Part shown: in pieces, positions 38,874 to 47,879 of the stretch
Layout of the letters: each line of letters starts with the position of its first letter
Position numbering within the stretch: the stretch's first letter is position 1
Source of the DNA: Nitratireductor sp. GISD-1A_MAKvit
GTDB lineage: Bacteria; Pseudomonadota; Alphaproteobacteria; Rhizobiales; Rhizobiaceae
Assembly: GCF_040819555.1 (NCBI RefSeq)
Contig: NZ_CP161920.1
Span: 1,301,001-1,365,000 of the forward strand
Length of the DNA stretch: 64,000 nt
Reading direction: 5' to 3'
Notes under the pieces: generated by a model
The model's input: the letters and a program-made list of their open reading frames with translations, nothing else
Told to the model about the DNA's origin: nothing
Database searches by the model: none
Translations under genes and position numbers: made by a program

Positions 38874-39611
38874 CTATTCCGTAGCTTCGGAAAAACCGAG
38901 ATCGGTGAAGATCGTGCGGCCGGCCTCGCTTTTCAGGAAGGCGAGGAAGGCTTCTGCGCTTTCGGCTCCGTCCTTCGTGGCGGCGGCCGGGTAGAGGATC
39001 GGCGCGTGGCTTTTTGCCGGGAAGACATAGGCGCGCACCAGATCGCCGGCGGCCTTCTGGTCCGATCCGTAGACGATGGCGGCTTTCACCTCGCCACGGC
39101 TGGCAAGTTCCAGCGCCACGCGGACGTTTTCACCGAACACGGCGTTCTTCTCGACGTCTTTCCAGAGATCGAGCTTTTCGAGCGCGGTGCGGGCATATTT
39201 GCCGGCGGGCACATGGCTGGGATCACCCATGGCGAAGCGTTCATTGAGCAGGGTGTCAGGGCTTTCCATCGGCTCCGTGCCTTCGGCGGCGGCGATGACG
39301 AGATTGTTGCCGGCGATGATGGTCTCGCTTTCGGTGCGGACCAGATCGCGCTCGACCAGATAGGCCATCCAGTCGGTGTTTGCGGAGATGTAGACATCCG
39401 CAGGTGCGCCGGCCTCGATCTGGCGGGCGAGAACGGAGCTGGAGGCAAAGGAGACGACCACTTCGTCGCCGCCAGCCGCCTGATATTCGCCTGCGGCGCG
39501 CTCGATGGCGTCCTTCATGCTGGCGGCGGCGAAGACGGTGAGCTTTTCGGCGACGGCTGCGGTGGAAAGAGACGTGACAAGGGCGAGGCTAACAAAAGCA
39601 CGTTTTAACAT
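38874..39611 (-). CDS. modA: Molybdate-binding periplasmic protein
   Basis: 245 aa. Signal peptide ending STAAVA, then a ModA-type fold: LTVFAAASMKDAIERAA, SFASSSVLARQIEAGAPADVYISAN, FAMGDPSHVPAGKYAR, AAIVYGSDQKA. It binds molybdate or tungstate and feeds ModB. ATG 39611 is used; upstream codons in frame (to 39689) are not signal-peptide-like. No ModE gene or clear ModE box is visible upstream. Confidence 0.95.
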   Translation of the reverse strand: MLKRAFVSLALVTSLSTAAVAEKLTVFAAASMKDAIERAAGEYQAAGGDEVVVSFASSSVLARQIEAGAPADVYISANTDWMAYLVERDLVRTESETIIAGNNLVIAAAEGTEPMESPDTLLNERFAMGDPSHVPAGKYARTALEKLDLWKDVEKNAVFGENVRVALELASRGEVKAAIVYGSDQKAAGDLVRAYVFPAKSHAPILYPAAATKDGAESAEAFLAFLKSEAGRTIFTDLGFSEATE

Positions 39612-39855
39612 GGAACCACCATAAATCATTGGCGCGGACGGATGTCGCGCGCCGGTCAACGGGAATGCATGGTGGTCAGGTCTGGACATCCGCGCCCCGG
39701 ATGCCGCCCGAACCTTGGGACAGAGGCAGCCATCACGCGCTGCCCGAACCGGATATTAGGAGGGGGGTGGCCGTGGGGTCAAGGGAGGATGGGATGACGA
39801 TCAGCTTGGTGACGTGGGGTATTTCGGGAAAGCAGGCGCATGCCCCTGATCCTCA

Positions 39856-39881
39856 CCTTCTCCCCGTTTGCGGGGAGAAGG
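39856..39881. repeat. Rhizobial intergenic hairpin repeat, also downstream of the TerB gene
   Basis: Perfect 11-bp stem CCTTCTCCCCG/CGGGGAGAAGG with loop TTTG, flanked by CCCCTGATCCTCA. This is the palindromic intergenic repeat family widely scattered in rhizobial genomes (RIME-like), as I recall it. Here it lies 22 nt past the DUF533 gene stop and may also act as its terminator. Confidence 0.75.
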
Positions 39882-39902
39882 GGGCTCGACGTTGTGGAGC
39901 GG

Positions 39903-40598
39903 TCAGGCGGTCGCTTCAGAGACGGTTGCCTCGATGTGGTCGACAAGCGGGTCGGGCAGGCGCAGGCGACCGGCAAGCATGTCGAGATAGCCGCGCTCGG
40001 CGCGGGTCTTCGGCTCGATGGTGAGGCGCGACGCCGTGTAGAGCTCGATTTTCTGAGCGTCGGTCTGTGCGGCCTCGACCAGCGCATCGAGATCGACGGG
40101 GCGCTCCAGCTCGCGCAAGAGAAAGGCTTCCGCTTCGCCGTCTATGCCCGCCAGTTTGAGCTTGTCAGCAATCTTGCCGCGTTCGGCTTCATCGATATGG
40201 CCATCGGCGCGGGCCGCGGCGATCATGGCCCGCACGAGCGCAAGCGCGAACTCGCCTTCGCCCTGCGGAGCCTGCGCCGGGTTGAAGCTCGTGTCCTCCG
40301 GCGGAGGAAGAAGCTCGCCTTCCTTTGCGGCCGCAGCGGGCTCCTTGCCCGACTGGTAGTTCTGATAAGCCTTGTAGGCGAGGCCGGCCACGGCGGCGAT
40401 GCCGCCGAGCTTGAGCGCGCTGCCGGTGACGGAGCGGCCCGTGCTGGTGCCGAGCAGAACGGCGGCGATGGCGCCGGTTGCAAGCGGATTGTCCTTGGCA
40501 AGCTGAACGGCCTGACCCGCCTTGTCACGCACGGTTCCCTGCGTTCCGGGTACTTGCGAGCCCAATAGATCGTTCAGCAGCTTCTTTGGATCGAACAT
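39903..40598 (-). CDS. TerB/DUF533-family protein
   Basis: 231 aa. A short N-terminal region with a hydrophobic Gly/Ala patch (ALKLGGIAAVAGLAYKAYQNY), then a TerB-like all-helical domain (ALVRAMIAAARADGHIDEAERGKI, EAFLLRELERPVDL, AERGYLDMLAGRLRLPDPLVDHI). YebE-like proteins of this family are membrane-associated and tied to envelope or metal stress, but function is not established. ATG 40598 has GAGGAG 6 nt upstream. Confidence 0.85.
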   Translation of the reverse strand: MFDPKKLLNDLLGSQVPGTQGTVRDKAGQAVQLAKDNPLATGAIAAVLLGTSTGRSVTGSALKLGGIAAVAGLAYKAYQNYQSGKEPAAAAKEGELLPPPEDTSFNPAQAPQGEGEFALALVRAMIAAARADGHIDEAERGKIADKLKLAGIDGEAEAFLLRELERPVDLDALVEAAQTDAQKIELYTASRLTIEPKTRAERGYLDMLAGRLRLPDPLVDHIEATVSEATA

Positions 40599-40706
40599 CC
40601 GCATCTCCTCGTTTCGCGCCTTTTGCGCTCTTTGACTGGCGAAAAGGTAGGAACGCATTCATGGCATTGCAATGACACTTGCACGCTGGCGCAGCAATTC
40701 AGGTGT

Positions 40707-41474
40707 TCAGCCGAACGGTTCGGCCGGAGCCTTGCCGCCCGAAAGGCCGGTCATGACGGCGGGGCGCGTGCCTTTTTTGTGGTCCGCCGTCTCGAATTGC
40801 AGGGCCTCGATCACGCCGTCTCGGGGAAATCGCTGAAGAACCTCTGCAAGGTTTGCGGGCGCGATGCGCCTGCGGCCTGCACCGAACAGGTCGCAGACCG
40901 CACCGCGTGAGACGAGATGCGCCTCGGCCCCATGAGCGCGGGCGGACACCCATCCATTGAGATGAAGCGCGATGGCGTCGCCGACTTTCTGCGCAACCGG
41001 CCCATGCCCCCTGGCATGAAGATGGTCGCGGACCCTTTCACCACCACTGAGCGCGAAACAGCGCGAACACAGATGGGGTTCGTGACCGTCGGTCAGGCCG
41101 ATGTCGTGCAGGATGGCGGCGGCGAAGAAAAGCGATGGATCGTAGGTCAGTCGCTCATGCGACGCGATGAGCACGCCAAAAAGATAGGTGCGCCAACTGT
41201 GAAACAGCAGCGCATCGTCATGGGTTTCGCTGGCCAGTTGAAGTGCATCCTCGACCAGGGCGGTCTTTCCCGGCAGTAGCGCATCGAGCTCCAGCGGCGC
41301 GGGCGAGAGCAGGCCAAGGCGGTGGCGGAGAGCGTCGATCGCCGCGCGCACCTGCACAAAGGCAAGGTTGCCGACGAGGCGGATCTTCTCGCTTCGCTTC
41401 AGCTCTCCGGCGGTTCCTTGGCCCCATTCGAGTGTGCCCATGGGGGCTTTTCGGTGTCTTATCCGTTCGGTCAT
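40707..41474 (-). CDS. HD-domain hydrolase
   Basis: 255 aa. HD-superfamily metal-site residues are visible: His in LLFHSWRTYLFG and the HD pair in FAAAILHDIGLTDGHEPH, followed by further His (HLHARGHGPVAQKVGDAIALHLNG). Members hydrolyse nucleotide or phosphodiester substrates; the sequence resembles phosphohydrolases of cyanamide-hydratase/DdiA type, but I cannot assign it. It is divergent from a TetR gene with a strong shared operator, so is probably that regulator's target. Confidence 0.75.
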   Translation of the reverse strand: MTERIRHRKAPMGTLEWGQGTAGELKRSEKIRLVGNLAFVQVRAAIDALRHRLGLLSPAPLELDALLPGKTALVEDALQLASETHDDALLFHSWRTYLFGVLIASHERLTYDPSLFFAAAILHDIGLTDGHEPHLCSRCFALSGGERVRDHLHARGHGPVAQKVGDAIALHLNGWVSARAHGAEAHLVSRGAVCDLFGAGRRRIAPANLAEVLQRFPRDGVIEALQFETADHKKGTRPAVMTGLSGGKAPAEPFG

Positions 41475-41491
41475 TGTGACGTGCCTTGATA

Positions 41492-41548
41492 TTTGTACTG
41501 TTTCGCATAAAAATGCACGAAGATGATTTTTATGCAAGATGGTACAAA
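41492..41548. promoter_or_regulatory. Nested dyad operator between the HD protein and TetR genes
   Basis: Two perfect inverted repeats share the same centre at 41520: outer TTTGTAC/GTACAAA (41492-41498, 41542-41548) and inner GCATAAAAAT/ATTTTTATGC (41505-41514, 41526-41535). The whole block fills the gap between divergent starts, strongly suggesting cooperative TetR-dimer binding and autoregulation. Confidence 0.75.
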
Positions 41549-42133
41549 ATGATTTCACGCCGTGGACGTCCACCGGCCTATGACCGCGAAGCGGCGCTGA
41601 TAGCCATTGCGGAAACCTTTCGCCTGCGTGGCTATGCGGCGGCCTCGCTGGACGAGATCGCGCGCGAGGCGGGCATGAACCGGCCGAGCCTTTTCGCCGC
41701 ATTCGGCAACAAGAAGGCCATGTATCTGGCTGCGCTTGAAGACTATCGCCGACGCATGAAGGAGGCGGTTTCGCCCGCGCTGGAGAGTGAAGGGGCGCTT
41801 GCGGATGCGCTGACGCGCTTCTTCGATGCGGTGATCGGGTTTTACCGCGAAGGGGCGGCGCCGGGCTGTCTCGTTTTCTGCACGGCGACGGCGGAAGCGC
41901 CGGCTGATGAGGAGATCGCCGCCATTCTGGCGGACACGATCAGCGGGATCGAAGCGCAGCTTACGGCGCGGATTGCGCGGGAAGCACCTGAAGGCGAAAC
42001 GGCGGGACTTGCGCATTTGATGGTGTCGCTTCTGATCGGCATAGCCGTTCAGGCGCGGGCGGGCGCAGACGAGGCGGCGCTGAAGCGCTTTGCGCGCGCC
42101 GGTGTGGGCGCGGCATTGCGTCAGTCTGTGTGA
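41549..42133 (+). CDS. TetR-family transcriptional regulator
   Basis: 194 aa. The N-terminal helix-turn-helix is typical (LRGYAAASLDEIAREAGMNRPSLFAAFGNKKAMY), followed by an all-helical ligand domain with a Cys in the usual AefR-type position (GAAPGCLVFCTATAEAP). Starts immediately after the nested operator, implying autoregulation. Probably controls the divergent HD gene and the following alpha/beta hydrolase. Confidence 0.92.
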   Translation: MISRRGRPPAYDREAALIAIAETFRLRGYAAASLDEIAREAGMNRPSLFAAFGNKKAMYLAALEDYRRRMKEAVSPALESEGALADALTRFFDAVIGFYREGAAPGCLVFCTATAEAPADEEIAAILADTISGIEAQLTARIAREAPEGETAGLAHLMVSLLIGIAVQARAGADEAALKRFARAGVGAALRQSV

Positions 42134-42202
42134 TGGTGCTTTGACATTCCGCGCATCCGGTGGCACTGGCTCCAGCCCGATTTTGAAAAGCAAGGCATTC
42201 AC

Positions 42203-43060
42203 GTGACCGACGTCGTTTCCCACACCCTGACCCTTCCCGATGGACGCAGCCTCGGCTGGCATGAATGGGGTGCGCCCGCAGGCCGCGTCGTGATTTTTTG
42301 CTCCGGCGCCGGCATGGCAGGCGCGATCCCGTTTGGCGGCGCGGCGGCAGAGCGGCTTGGCCTGCGCATTGTTGCGGTGGACCGGGCGGGGCTTGGCGCG
42401 TCTGACGCGGACCCGGACAAAAGCTTTCAGCGCTGGAGCGCGGATGTGGCGGCGTTGCTGGCGTATCTCGGTGGAGATAGTGCGCTGGCCATGGGCTTTT
42501 CGCAGGGCGCGCCTTTTGCGCTGGCGCTGGCGGATGCCGGGGTGGTGAAGGCCGTGGCGCTGGTTTCAGGCCAGGATGAGCTTTCTGCGCCGGCGGTTTT
42601 TGCGCAATTGCCAGAGCCTGTTGCCGATATGGTGCAGCTTGCAAAGGACGATCCGGCGCGTCTGGAGGCGGACATTGCAGCCTTCGCGACCGCCGACTGG
42701 CTGTGGCAGATGATCGAGACGATGAGCGGGCCGCAGGACCGCGCCTATTATGCAGACGAGACGTTTGCGCCGCTCTATCGTGCAGCGCTGGCCGACGGGT
42801 TTCGGCAGGGGGCTGCGGGATATGCCCGTGACACGCGGCTTGCCATGGAGCCCTGGCCGTTCCGGGTCGAGGAGATTGCCTGTCCGGTGGCGTTGTGGTT
42901 CGGCCTTGCCGATACGAGCCCGGTGCACTCGCCGGACTTCGGCGCGACTCTGCATGGCCGTTTCGTCAACAGCACGCTGCGCCGGCTCGAAGGCGAGGGT
43001 AGCGCCATTCTGTGGAGCCATGCGGACGCGATCCTCGAGGATCTAGCTGCGGCAGCTTGA
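42203..43060 (+). CDS. Alpha/beta hydrolase
   Basis: 285 aa from GTG 42203. Substrate pocket HEWGAPAGRVVIFCSGAGMAG, VDRAGLGASDADP, nucleophile elbow MGFSQGAPFALALA (Ser), Asp in WFGLADTSPVHS, and the C-terminal His in ILWSHADAILEDL. It follows the TetR gene in the same direction (70 nt). Substrate unknown. Confidence 0.85.
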   Translation: MTDVVSHTLTLPDGRSLGWHEWGAPAGRVVIFCSGAGMAGAIPFGGAAAERLGLRIVAVDRAGLGASDADPDKSFQRWSADVAALLAYLGGDSALAMGFSQGAPFALALADAGVVKAVALVSGQDELSAPAVFAQLPEPVADMVQLAKDDPARLEADIAAFATADWLWQMIETMSGPQDRAYYADETFAPLYRAALADGFRQGAAGYARDTRLAMEPWPFRVEEIACPVALWFGLADTSPVHSPDFGATLHGRFVNSTLRRLEGEGSAILWSHADAILEDLAAAA

Positions 43061-43080
43061 ACCCAGAGTATCCGTGTTGG

Positions 43081-44025
43081 TCAGGGCTTTTCTGACGGCG
43101 TGCTGATTGGGAAGCTCTGGCCGCGCTTCTTGGCCAGTTCCACCTGACGCTGGCGCTCGGCATAGCGGGCGCGGTCTGCCTCGGTGCGGGTTTCGGCGCA
43201 ATGAGGGCAGGAAATGCCTTCCTGAAACAGTGGAGAGGCACGCTCCTCCGGCGTCAGCGGATGCCGGCAGGCGCGACAAAGCGTGGCGTCGCCCTCTTCC
43301 AGACCGTGGCGGACCGAGACACGCTCGTCGAACACGAAGCACTCCCCCTCCCACAGGCTCTCTTCGGGCGGAACCTCTTCCAGATATTTCAGAATGCCGC
43401 CCTTGAGGTGATAGACGTCATCGACGCCGATCAGCTTCATGTAGGATGTGGCTTTCTCACAGCGAATGCCGCCGGTGCAGAACATGGCGACCTTGCGGCC
43501 CTTGAGGCGGTTGAGGTTGCGTTCGGCCCAGGCGGGAAAGTCGCGGAAGGTTTCCGTTTCCGGGTCCACCGCACGCGAGAACGTGCCGATGGCGGTCTCA
43601 TAGGCGTTGCGGGTGTCGACGACCAGCGTGTCGGGATCGGCTATCAGCGTGTTCCAGTCGGCCGGCTCCACATAGGTGCCAACCTGATTGACGGGATCGA
43701 CCTCGGGCACGCCCATGGTGACGATCTCCTTCTTCAGCCGCACCTTCATGCGGTGGAAGGGCATTTCGGAGGCAGTGCTGTATTTGACCTCGATCCCCAT
43801 GAGGGCAGGGATCGTTTCCAGATGGGCGATCAGCGCTTTGATGGCTTCGGGCTTGCCGGCCACGGTGCCGTTGATGCCCTCGGCGGCCAGAAGAAGCGTG
43901 CCGCGAATACCGTTCTTCTCGCAAAAAGCAGCGAGCTTCGGTCGCAGGGCCTCACAATCTGGCAGAGCAGCGAAACGATAGAGCGCGGCGACGCGGAACG
44001 TCTGGTCTGGCGAGGATGAATTCAT
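43081..44025 (-). CDS. trhO: tRNA uridine(34) hydroxylase TrhO (rhodanese-like)
   Basis: 314 aa. N-terminal acylphosphatase-like domain ([34 protein letters not shown]) and a rhodanese domain with the catalytic Cys in [17 protein letters not shown]; a Zn-ribbon-like C-X2-C pair ([15 protein letters not shown]) closes the C terminus. TrhO makes 5-hydroxyuridine at tRNA wobble U34 using O2. ATG 44025 has GGAG 7 nt upstream. Confidence 0.93.
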   Translation of the reverse strand: MNSSSPDQTFRVAALYRFAALPDCEALRPKLAAFCEKNGIRGTLLLAAEGINGTVAGKPEAIKALIAHLETIPALMGIEVKYSTASEMPFHRMKVRLKKEIVTMGVPEVDPVNQVGTYVEPADWNTLIADPDTLVVDTRNAYETAIGTFSRAVDPETETFRDFPAWAERNLNRLKGRKVAMFCTGGIRCEKATSYMKLIGVDDVYHLKGGILKYLEEVPPEESLWEGECFVFDERVSVRHGLEEGDATLCRACRHPLTPEERASPLFQEGISCPHCAETRTEADRARYAERQRQVELAKKRGQSFPISTPSEKP

Positions 44026-44186
44026 GCGCGGTCTCCTACGCTTCTCGCGATCGGCTTGCAAGAAGAAGCCGCGTTTACGCTGTCTAGAGCAAGACATGAA
44101 CAGATTGCCAGGGTTGTTTCTTAAGATATTAATCCCCGCATGGTTGTGTCGGGCGATACTGATGAAAACATTTATGGGAGAAATCA

Positions 44187-45071
44187 ATGTTTTCAAAATC
44201 AGTGGTCGAGGAAGTCTCCAGGATGGCGAAAGCGGTGGCGATTGATCCGGCGCTGCTTCTCGCGGTGGCGCAGGTGGAGAGTGGAGGCAGGGCCCATGCT
44301 CTGGTGCGGGGGAGGCTGGAGCCGATCATACGGTTCGAGGGCCACTATTTCGACCGCCGGCTTTCGGGAACAAAACTCAAGAGGGCGCGCGCTGCTGGCC
44401 TGTCTTCGCGAAGGGCGGGGGGCGTGGCCAATCCGCGGAATCAGGCGGAACGATGGGCTCTGGTCGAACGTGCCGCAGGCATCGACCGACAGGCTGCTTA
44501 TGAATCGGTTTCCTGGGGGGTGGGGCAGGTGATGGGGGCCCACTGGAGCTGGCTTGGCTTTGCCGATGTGGAAGCGCTTGTGGCCGAGGCAAGAGCCGGC
44601 ATTTCCGGCCAGGTGCGTCTCATGCTGCGCTATATCGAAAAAGCCGGATTGAAACAGGCGTTGACCGCGCGTGACTGGTCGCGATTTGCACATGGCTACA
44701 ATGGTCCGGCGTATCGGCGAAACCAGTATGCACAGAAGCTCGCACGTGCATATCGCACCTATGCCAATGCGAGGTCAGTGCATTCCGATACCACAACGGT
44801 GCTGCGGGAAGGCATGCGCGGAGAGGCCGTGGAGGCTCTGCAGCGGATGCTACGCGCTGCCGGCTACGCCGTGAGCGTTGATGGCGTGTTTGGCAGCCAA
44901 ACCGATGCGGTTTTAAGGCGCTTTCAGGCACAAGCCGGTCTGCTGGTTGATGGTGTGGCCGGGCCAGAGACCTGCCATGCCCTCAAACGGGCCATGCCGT
45001 TTGGCATGTTGCGCGTGTATCTGGGAAGCTTGTGGTTGCGCATCTGGCGGGGTTTGCGTGCAGGCTTTTGA
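44187..45071 (+). CDS. Endolysin-like N-acetylmuramidase with peptidoglycan-binding domain
   Basis: 294 aa. An N-acetylmuramidase (DUF3380) domain with [54 protein letters not shown], and [18 protein letters not shown]; then a PG_binding_1 repeat ([20 protein letters not shown]). This architecture is common in phage endolysins and gene-transfer-agent lysins. No holin or other phage genes are adjacent, so it may be a domesticated prophage remnant or an autolysin. ATG with GGGAG 7 nt upstream. Confidence 0.87.
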   Translation: MFSKSVVEEVSRMAKAVAIDPALLLAVAQVESGGRAHALVRGRLEPIIRFEGHYFDRRLSGTKLKRARAAGLSSRRAGGVANPRNQAERWALVERAAGIDRQAAYESVSWGVGQVMGAHWSWLGFADVEALVAEARAGISGQVRLMLRYIEKAGLKQALTARDWSRFAHGYNGPAYRRNQYAQKLARAYRTYANARSVHSDTTTVLREGMRGEAVEALQRMLRAAGYAVSVDGVFGSQTDAVLRRFQAQAGLLVDGVAGPETCHALKRAMPFGMLRVYLGSLWLRIWRGLRAGF

Positions 45072-45189
45072 CGTTTGTGGCTTGCCTGTTTGAGGGGAAA
45101 CGTGTTCATGGAGCGCAAAATGGTTGAGCTGAACCGTTTTAATTTGCGGTTTTGCCAGGATCGGACGTGTTTTGAGGAGACGAGTGCAC

Positions 45190-45840
45190 ATGAACGCTGC
45201 CATGCAGAAAAAGAATGATGTCCTGCTGGGGATCCTGCAAGGTCAGCCGGTCATCCCCGTTCTCAGGATCGAGCGGCTGGCGGATGCGGTGCCGCTGGCC
45301 AGGGCATTGGTCAATGGCGGGCTGCCGGCCATCGAAATCACGCTGCGCACGCCGGATGCCATTGATGCGATCCGCCTGGTTTGCGAGGAGGTGCCGGAGG
45401 CCATTGTTGGTGCTGGCACCATTCTGACCGCAAAGGATTTTTCCTACGCTGTGGCTGCGGGCGCGCGGTTCATCGTGAGTCCCGGCATCACGCAGGAGCT
45501 TCTCGACGCGGCCTCCATGTCGGACGTGCCGTTTCTGCCAGGCGCAGCAACGCCGAGCGAGGTGATGGCGGCGCGCGAGGAGGGATACAGTCTCCTGAAA
45601 TTCTTCCCCGCCGAGCAATCGGGTGGCGCTTCGTTCCTGAAAGCGCTGTCGTCGCCTTTGGCCTCGATCCGTTTCTGCCCTACCGGTGGTGTCTCTCCGA
45701 AGAATGTGAACGACTATCTTTCGCTGCCGAACGTGATCTGCGTGGGAGGCTCCTGGGTGGCGCCCGACAAGGCAATCGACGCCGGAGACTGGTCGGCGAT
45801 CGAGGCGCTGGCGAAGGAGGCGAGTGGGCTCAAAGCCTGA
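45190..45840 (+). CDS. eda: KDPG/KHG aldolase
   Basis: 216 aa; cleaves 2-keto-3-deoxy-6-phosphogluconate to pyruvate and glyceraldehyde-3-phosphate, the last step of the Entner-Doudoroff pathway. Family signatures: VIPVLRIERLADAVPLARAL, GLPAIEITLRTPDA, VGAGTILT, and the Schiff-base Lys in YSLLKFFPAE, followed by PTGGVSPKN. ATG 45190 is preferred; an upstream in-frame ATG exists. No edd gene is nearby. Confidence 0.94.
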   Translation: MNAAMQKKNDVLLGILQGQPVIPVLRIERLADAVPLARALVNGGLPAIEITLRTPDAIDAIRLVCEEVPEAIVGAGTILTAKDFSYAVAAGARFIVSPGITQELLDAASMSDVPFLPGAATPSEVMAAREEGYSLLKFFPAEQSGGASFLKALSSPLASIRFCPTGGVSPKNVNDYLSLPNVICVGGSWVAPDKAIDAGDWSAIEALAKEASGLKA

Positions 45841-45870
45841 CGCGAAAACGACCTGAACGCTGGGCAAATA

Positions 45871-45897
45871 AAAAGCGGGGCCGGGCCCCGCTTTTTT
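45871..45897. terminator. Bidirectional rho-independent terminator (eda / DUF882 gene)
   Basis: AAAAGCGGGGC-CGG-GCCCCGCTTTT (45871-45895) followed by TTG on the plus strand and preceded by A-rich DNA, serving both convergent genes. Confidence 0.88.
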
Positions 45898-45915
45898 GTT
45901 TGCTGCCGCTGTCGG

Positions 45916-47664
45916 TCAATTGGTCCGGAAACGGGCCATAGAGATGAAATTGACCGCCTTCCCGCTGAAACGCGTTGCATCGGCAACCGTGATGTTCTGC
46001 TGGAAGCCGGTGGTGTAGACGGCTTCGGGCGCACGGACGAACTCGCTGTCGAATGCGGGTGGCTGGGTTGGGTTGGCCGCTTCCGTCAGCATCGAATTCT
46101 GGCTGAGTGCACGGGAGGGGGTGCGCTCGGTGGCCGCTACCACGACTGGCCGGGCAGAGCGGTCGATATCGCCCGGGCCGGGCTTGGCTGATTTTCGTGT
46201 GCTGCGCGTCCGGAGCTCACGCTGTGTCGGTGCTGTCTCGTCAGCGCGGGCGAGAAGGGCCTGGCGCGGCGAGGCTGAAACTGGCTGGCCGCGTGTCTGG
46301 CTGGTGTCTGCCTCCTGCAGATCGGCGGTGACCACCGGTTCTGCGGTGGGGCGAGGCTGGGGAACCGCGGCGAGCGTGAACTCGTCTGCGACGGCCCGCG
46401 ACGGGCGGTTTGACGGTACCGGCAGATATGCAGCGGTTGTGATCGGCTGACGTTCCTCTTCAGCGTCGGCCAGAACTCCGGCAATCGCTTCAGGGGCGTC
46501 TGTCTGGGCCGAGGCGAGCTGAACCAGCGCCTCGTCGGAGACGGCCTCGGGCGTGTAGTCGGGACGACGTGTGGGGATTGGGATGTTCGCCGCCACGAGA
46601 ACTGGGGCTGCCGTTTCGTCCTGCGGGGCTGCCTCGATTACGGGAGCTTCCTCTACAGGCTTGACCTCAAAGGGCAGCGGCTGACCGACCGGAACGTCAG
46701 GACGGGGCGCGGACCTGGGCGTTGGCACGTTGCGCTGAGGCAGTGCGGCAAGGATTGTACCCGGTGTTTCAGCCTGTGGTGCAGGGGCTGCCGCCGGGGG
46801 AGTGGGAACGCGGGCGGCCGGCTGACGCGCGGCCACGGCGGTGGATGTGGTCTCGGCGTTATCCTCTTCCTCGTCTGCGCCGCCACCGAAAAGGGCGGCG
46901 AGAAGGCCGCGGCCCTTGCGGGTGTTTTCGCTGCCACTGTCGCGCGCAACCTGAATGGTGCTGCCTCTGCGCTTGCGCGCTTCATAAGAGGCCAGGGCCT
47001 GCTTGTAGCCTGGAAGCGGTTTGCCATCGGTCGGCACGTGAAGCGTGTTGCCATTGGGGAAGACGGCGAGAAGCTGCTTGCGGCTCATGCGGGGCCAGTG
47101 GCGAACGCCGCCAACATCGATGTGGATGAAAGGGGAGCCGGAGCGCGGATAATAGCCAACACCACCGGACTGGAACTTGAGCGCGGCATTGCGAAGCTTG
47201 GATAGCTTTACGCCGGGAATGTAGAAATCGATCGCCTTGCCCAGCATGTGCTGGCTCTTCTTGGCAACACCCTTCGAACGGCTGCGCAACATGGCATTCG
47301 TCTTGGGGGAACGGTAGGCGGAGACCACGTGGATATAATCGCGCGCACCAGAGGCCCGATAAACCTCCCAGAGGAGATCAAGCACTTGCGGGTCCATGTT
47401 GGTCGGCTCATTCTGCCGCCAGTCACGGAGGAAACGGTTGACCTGTTTGAGACCACTCTGGATATAGCGCCCGTTGCGCTTGTAGGTGATCTCGGCGCGC
47501 TCCTTGGTGTGGATGAAGTAGAGCTTCAGTGTTCGCGTTTCAGCATGAGCGGCTGGCGCGACGGCAAGGAGTGCGCCAACTGCGAGCATCAATCCGGCGA
47601 TCAGTCTCACGCTTGCGAGCGGAGCGCGGCGCCATCCATGAACGTGAACGTCGTTTTGTCTCAA
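45916..47664 (-). CDS. DUF882 peptidase-like protein with long disordered tail
   Basis: 582 aa. Signal peptide (GLMLAVGALLAVAPAAHA), a DUF882/M15-type domain (about residues 45-210: FLRDWRQNEPTNMDPQVLDLLW, VVSAYRSPKTNAMLRS, SQHMLGKAIDFYIPGV, PFIHIDVGGVRHWP, with the HxD/H zinc ligands), then a 370-residue Pro/Ala-rich, low-complexity tail with repeated PxP and NRPSR motifs. Probably a murein DD-carboxypeptidase-like enzyme tethered or spanning the periplasm. It lies downstream of the NtrC gene and convergent to eda. Confidence 0.82.
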   Translation of the reverse strand: MRQNDVHVHGWRRAPLASVRLIAGLMLAVGALLAVAPAAHAETRTLKLYFIHTKERAEITYKRNGRYIQSGLKQVNRFLRDWRQNEPTNMDPQVLDLLWEVYRASGARDYIHVVSAYRSPKTNAMLRSRSKGVAKKSQHMLGKAIDFYIPGVKLSKLRNAALKFQSGGVGYYPRSGSPFIHIDVGGVRHWPRMSRKQLLAVFPNGNTLHVPTDGKPLPGYKQALASYEARKRRGSTIQVARDSGSENTRKGRGLLAALFGGGADEEEDNAETTSTAVAARQPAARVPTPPAAAPAPQAETPGTILAALPQRNVPTPRSAPRPDVPVGQPLPFEVKPVEEAPVIEAAPQDETAAPVLVAANIPIPTRRPDYTPEAVSDEALVQLASAQTDAPEAIAGVLADAEEERQPITTAAYLPVPSNRPSRAVADEFTLAAVPQPRPTAEPVVTADLQEADTSQTRGQPVSASPRQALLARADETAPTQRELRTRSTRKSAKPGPGDIDRSARPVVVAATERTPSRALSQNSMLTEAANPTQPPAFDSEFVRAPEAVYTTGFQQNITVADATRFSGKAVNFISMARFRTN

Positions 47665-47879
47665 GATCCGTGGCCTTACAGGCTTGTGTTTTGTCCCCCG
47701 AGCACACGGCCCGGACTATGCTTCCCACCTTACGATTATTCGATTTAATGGTTAATTCCATCTTATTAAATAACAAATGCGCAAAGAGCGTGGCGATATC
47801 GTGGCAAAGCGCGACAACGAACCGCAGGGTAAACGGGAGGTTAAGAGTATGACTGTGGCTGTCGCGCATCAGTGTTTCT

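Noticed and set aside
39612..39855. Molybdenum-cofactor riboswitch or ModE box upstream of modA
   Set aside because: No ModE-like dyad or conserved riboswitch core was seen; only GC-rich unstructured sequence and the intergenic repeat.
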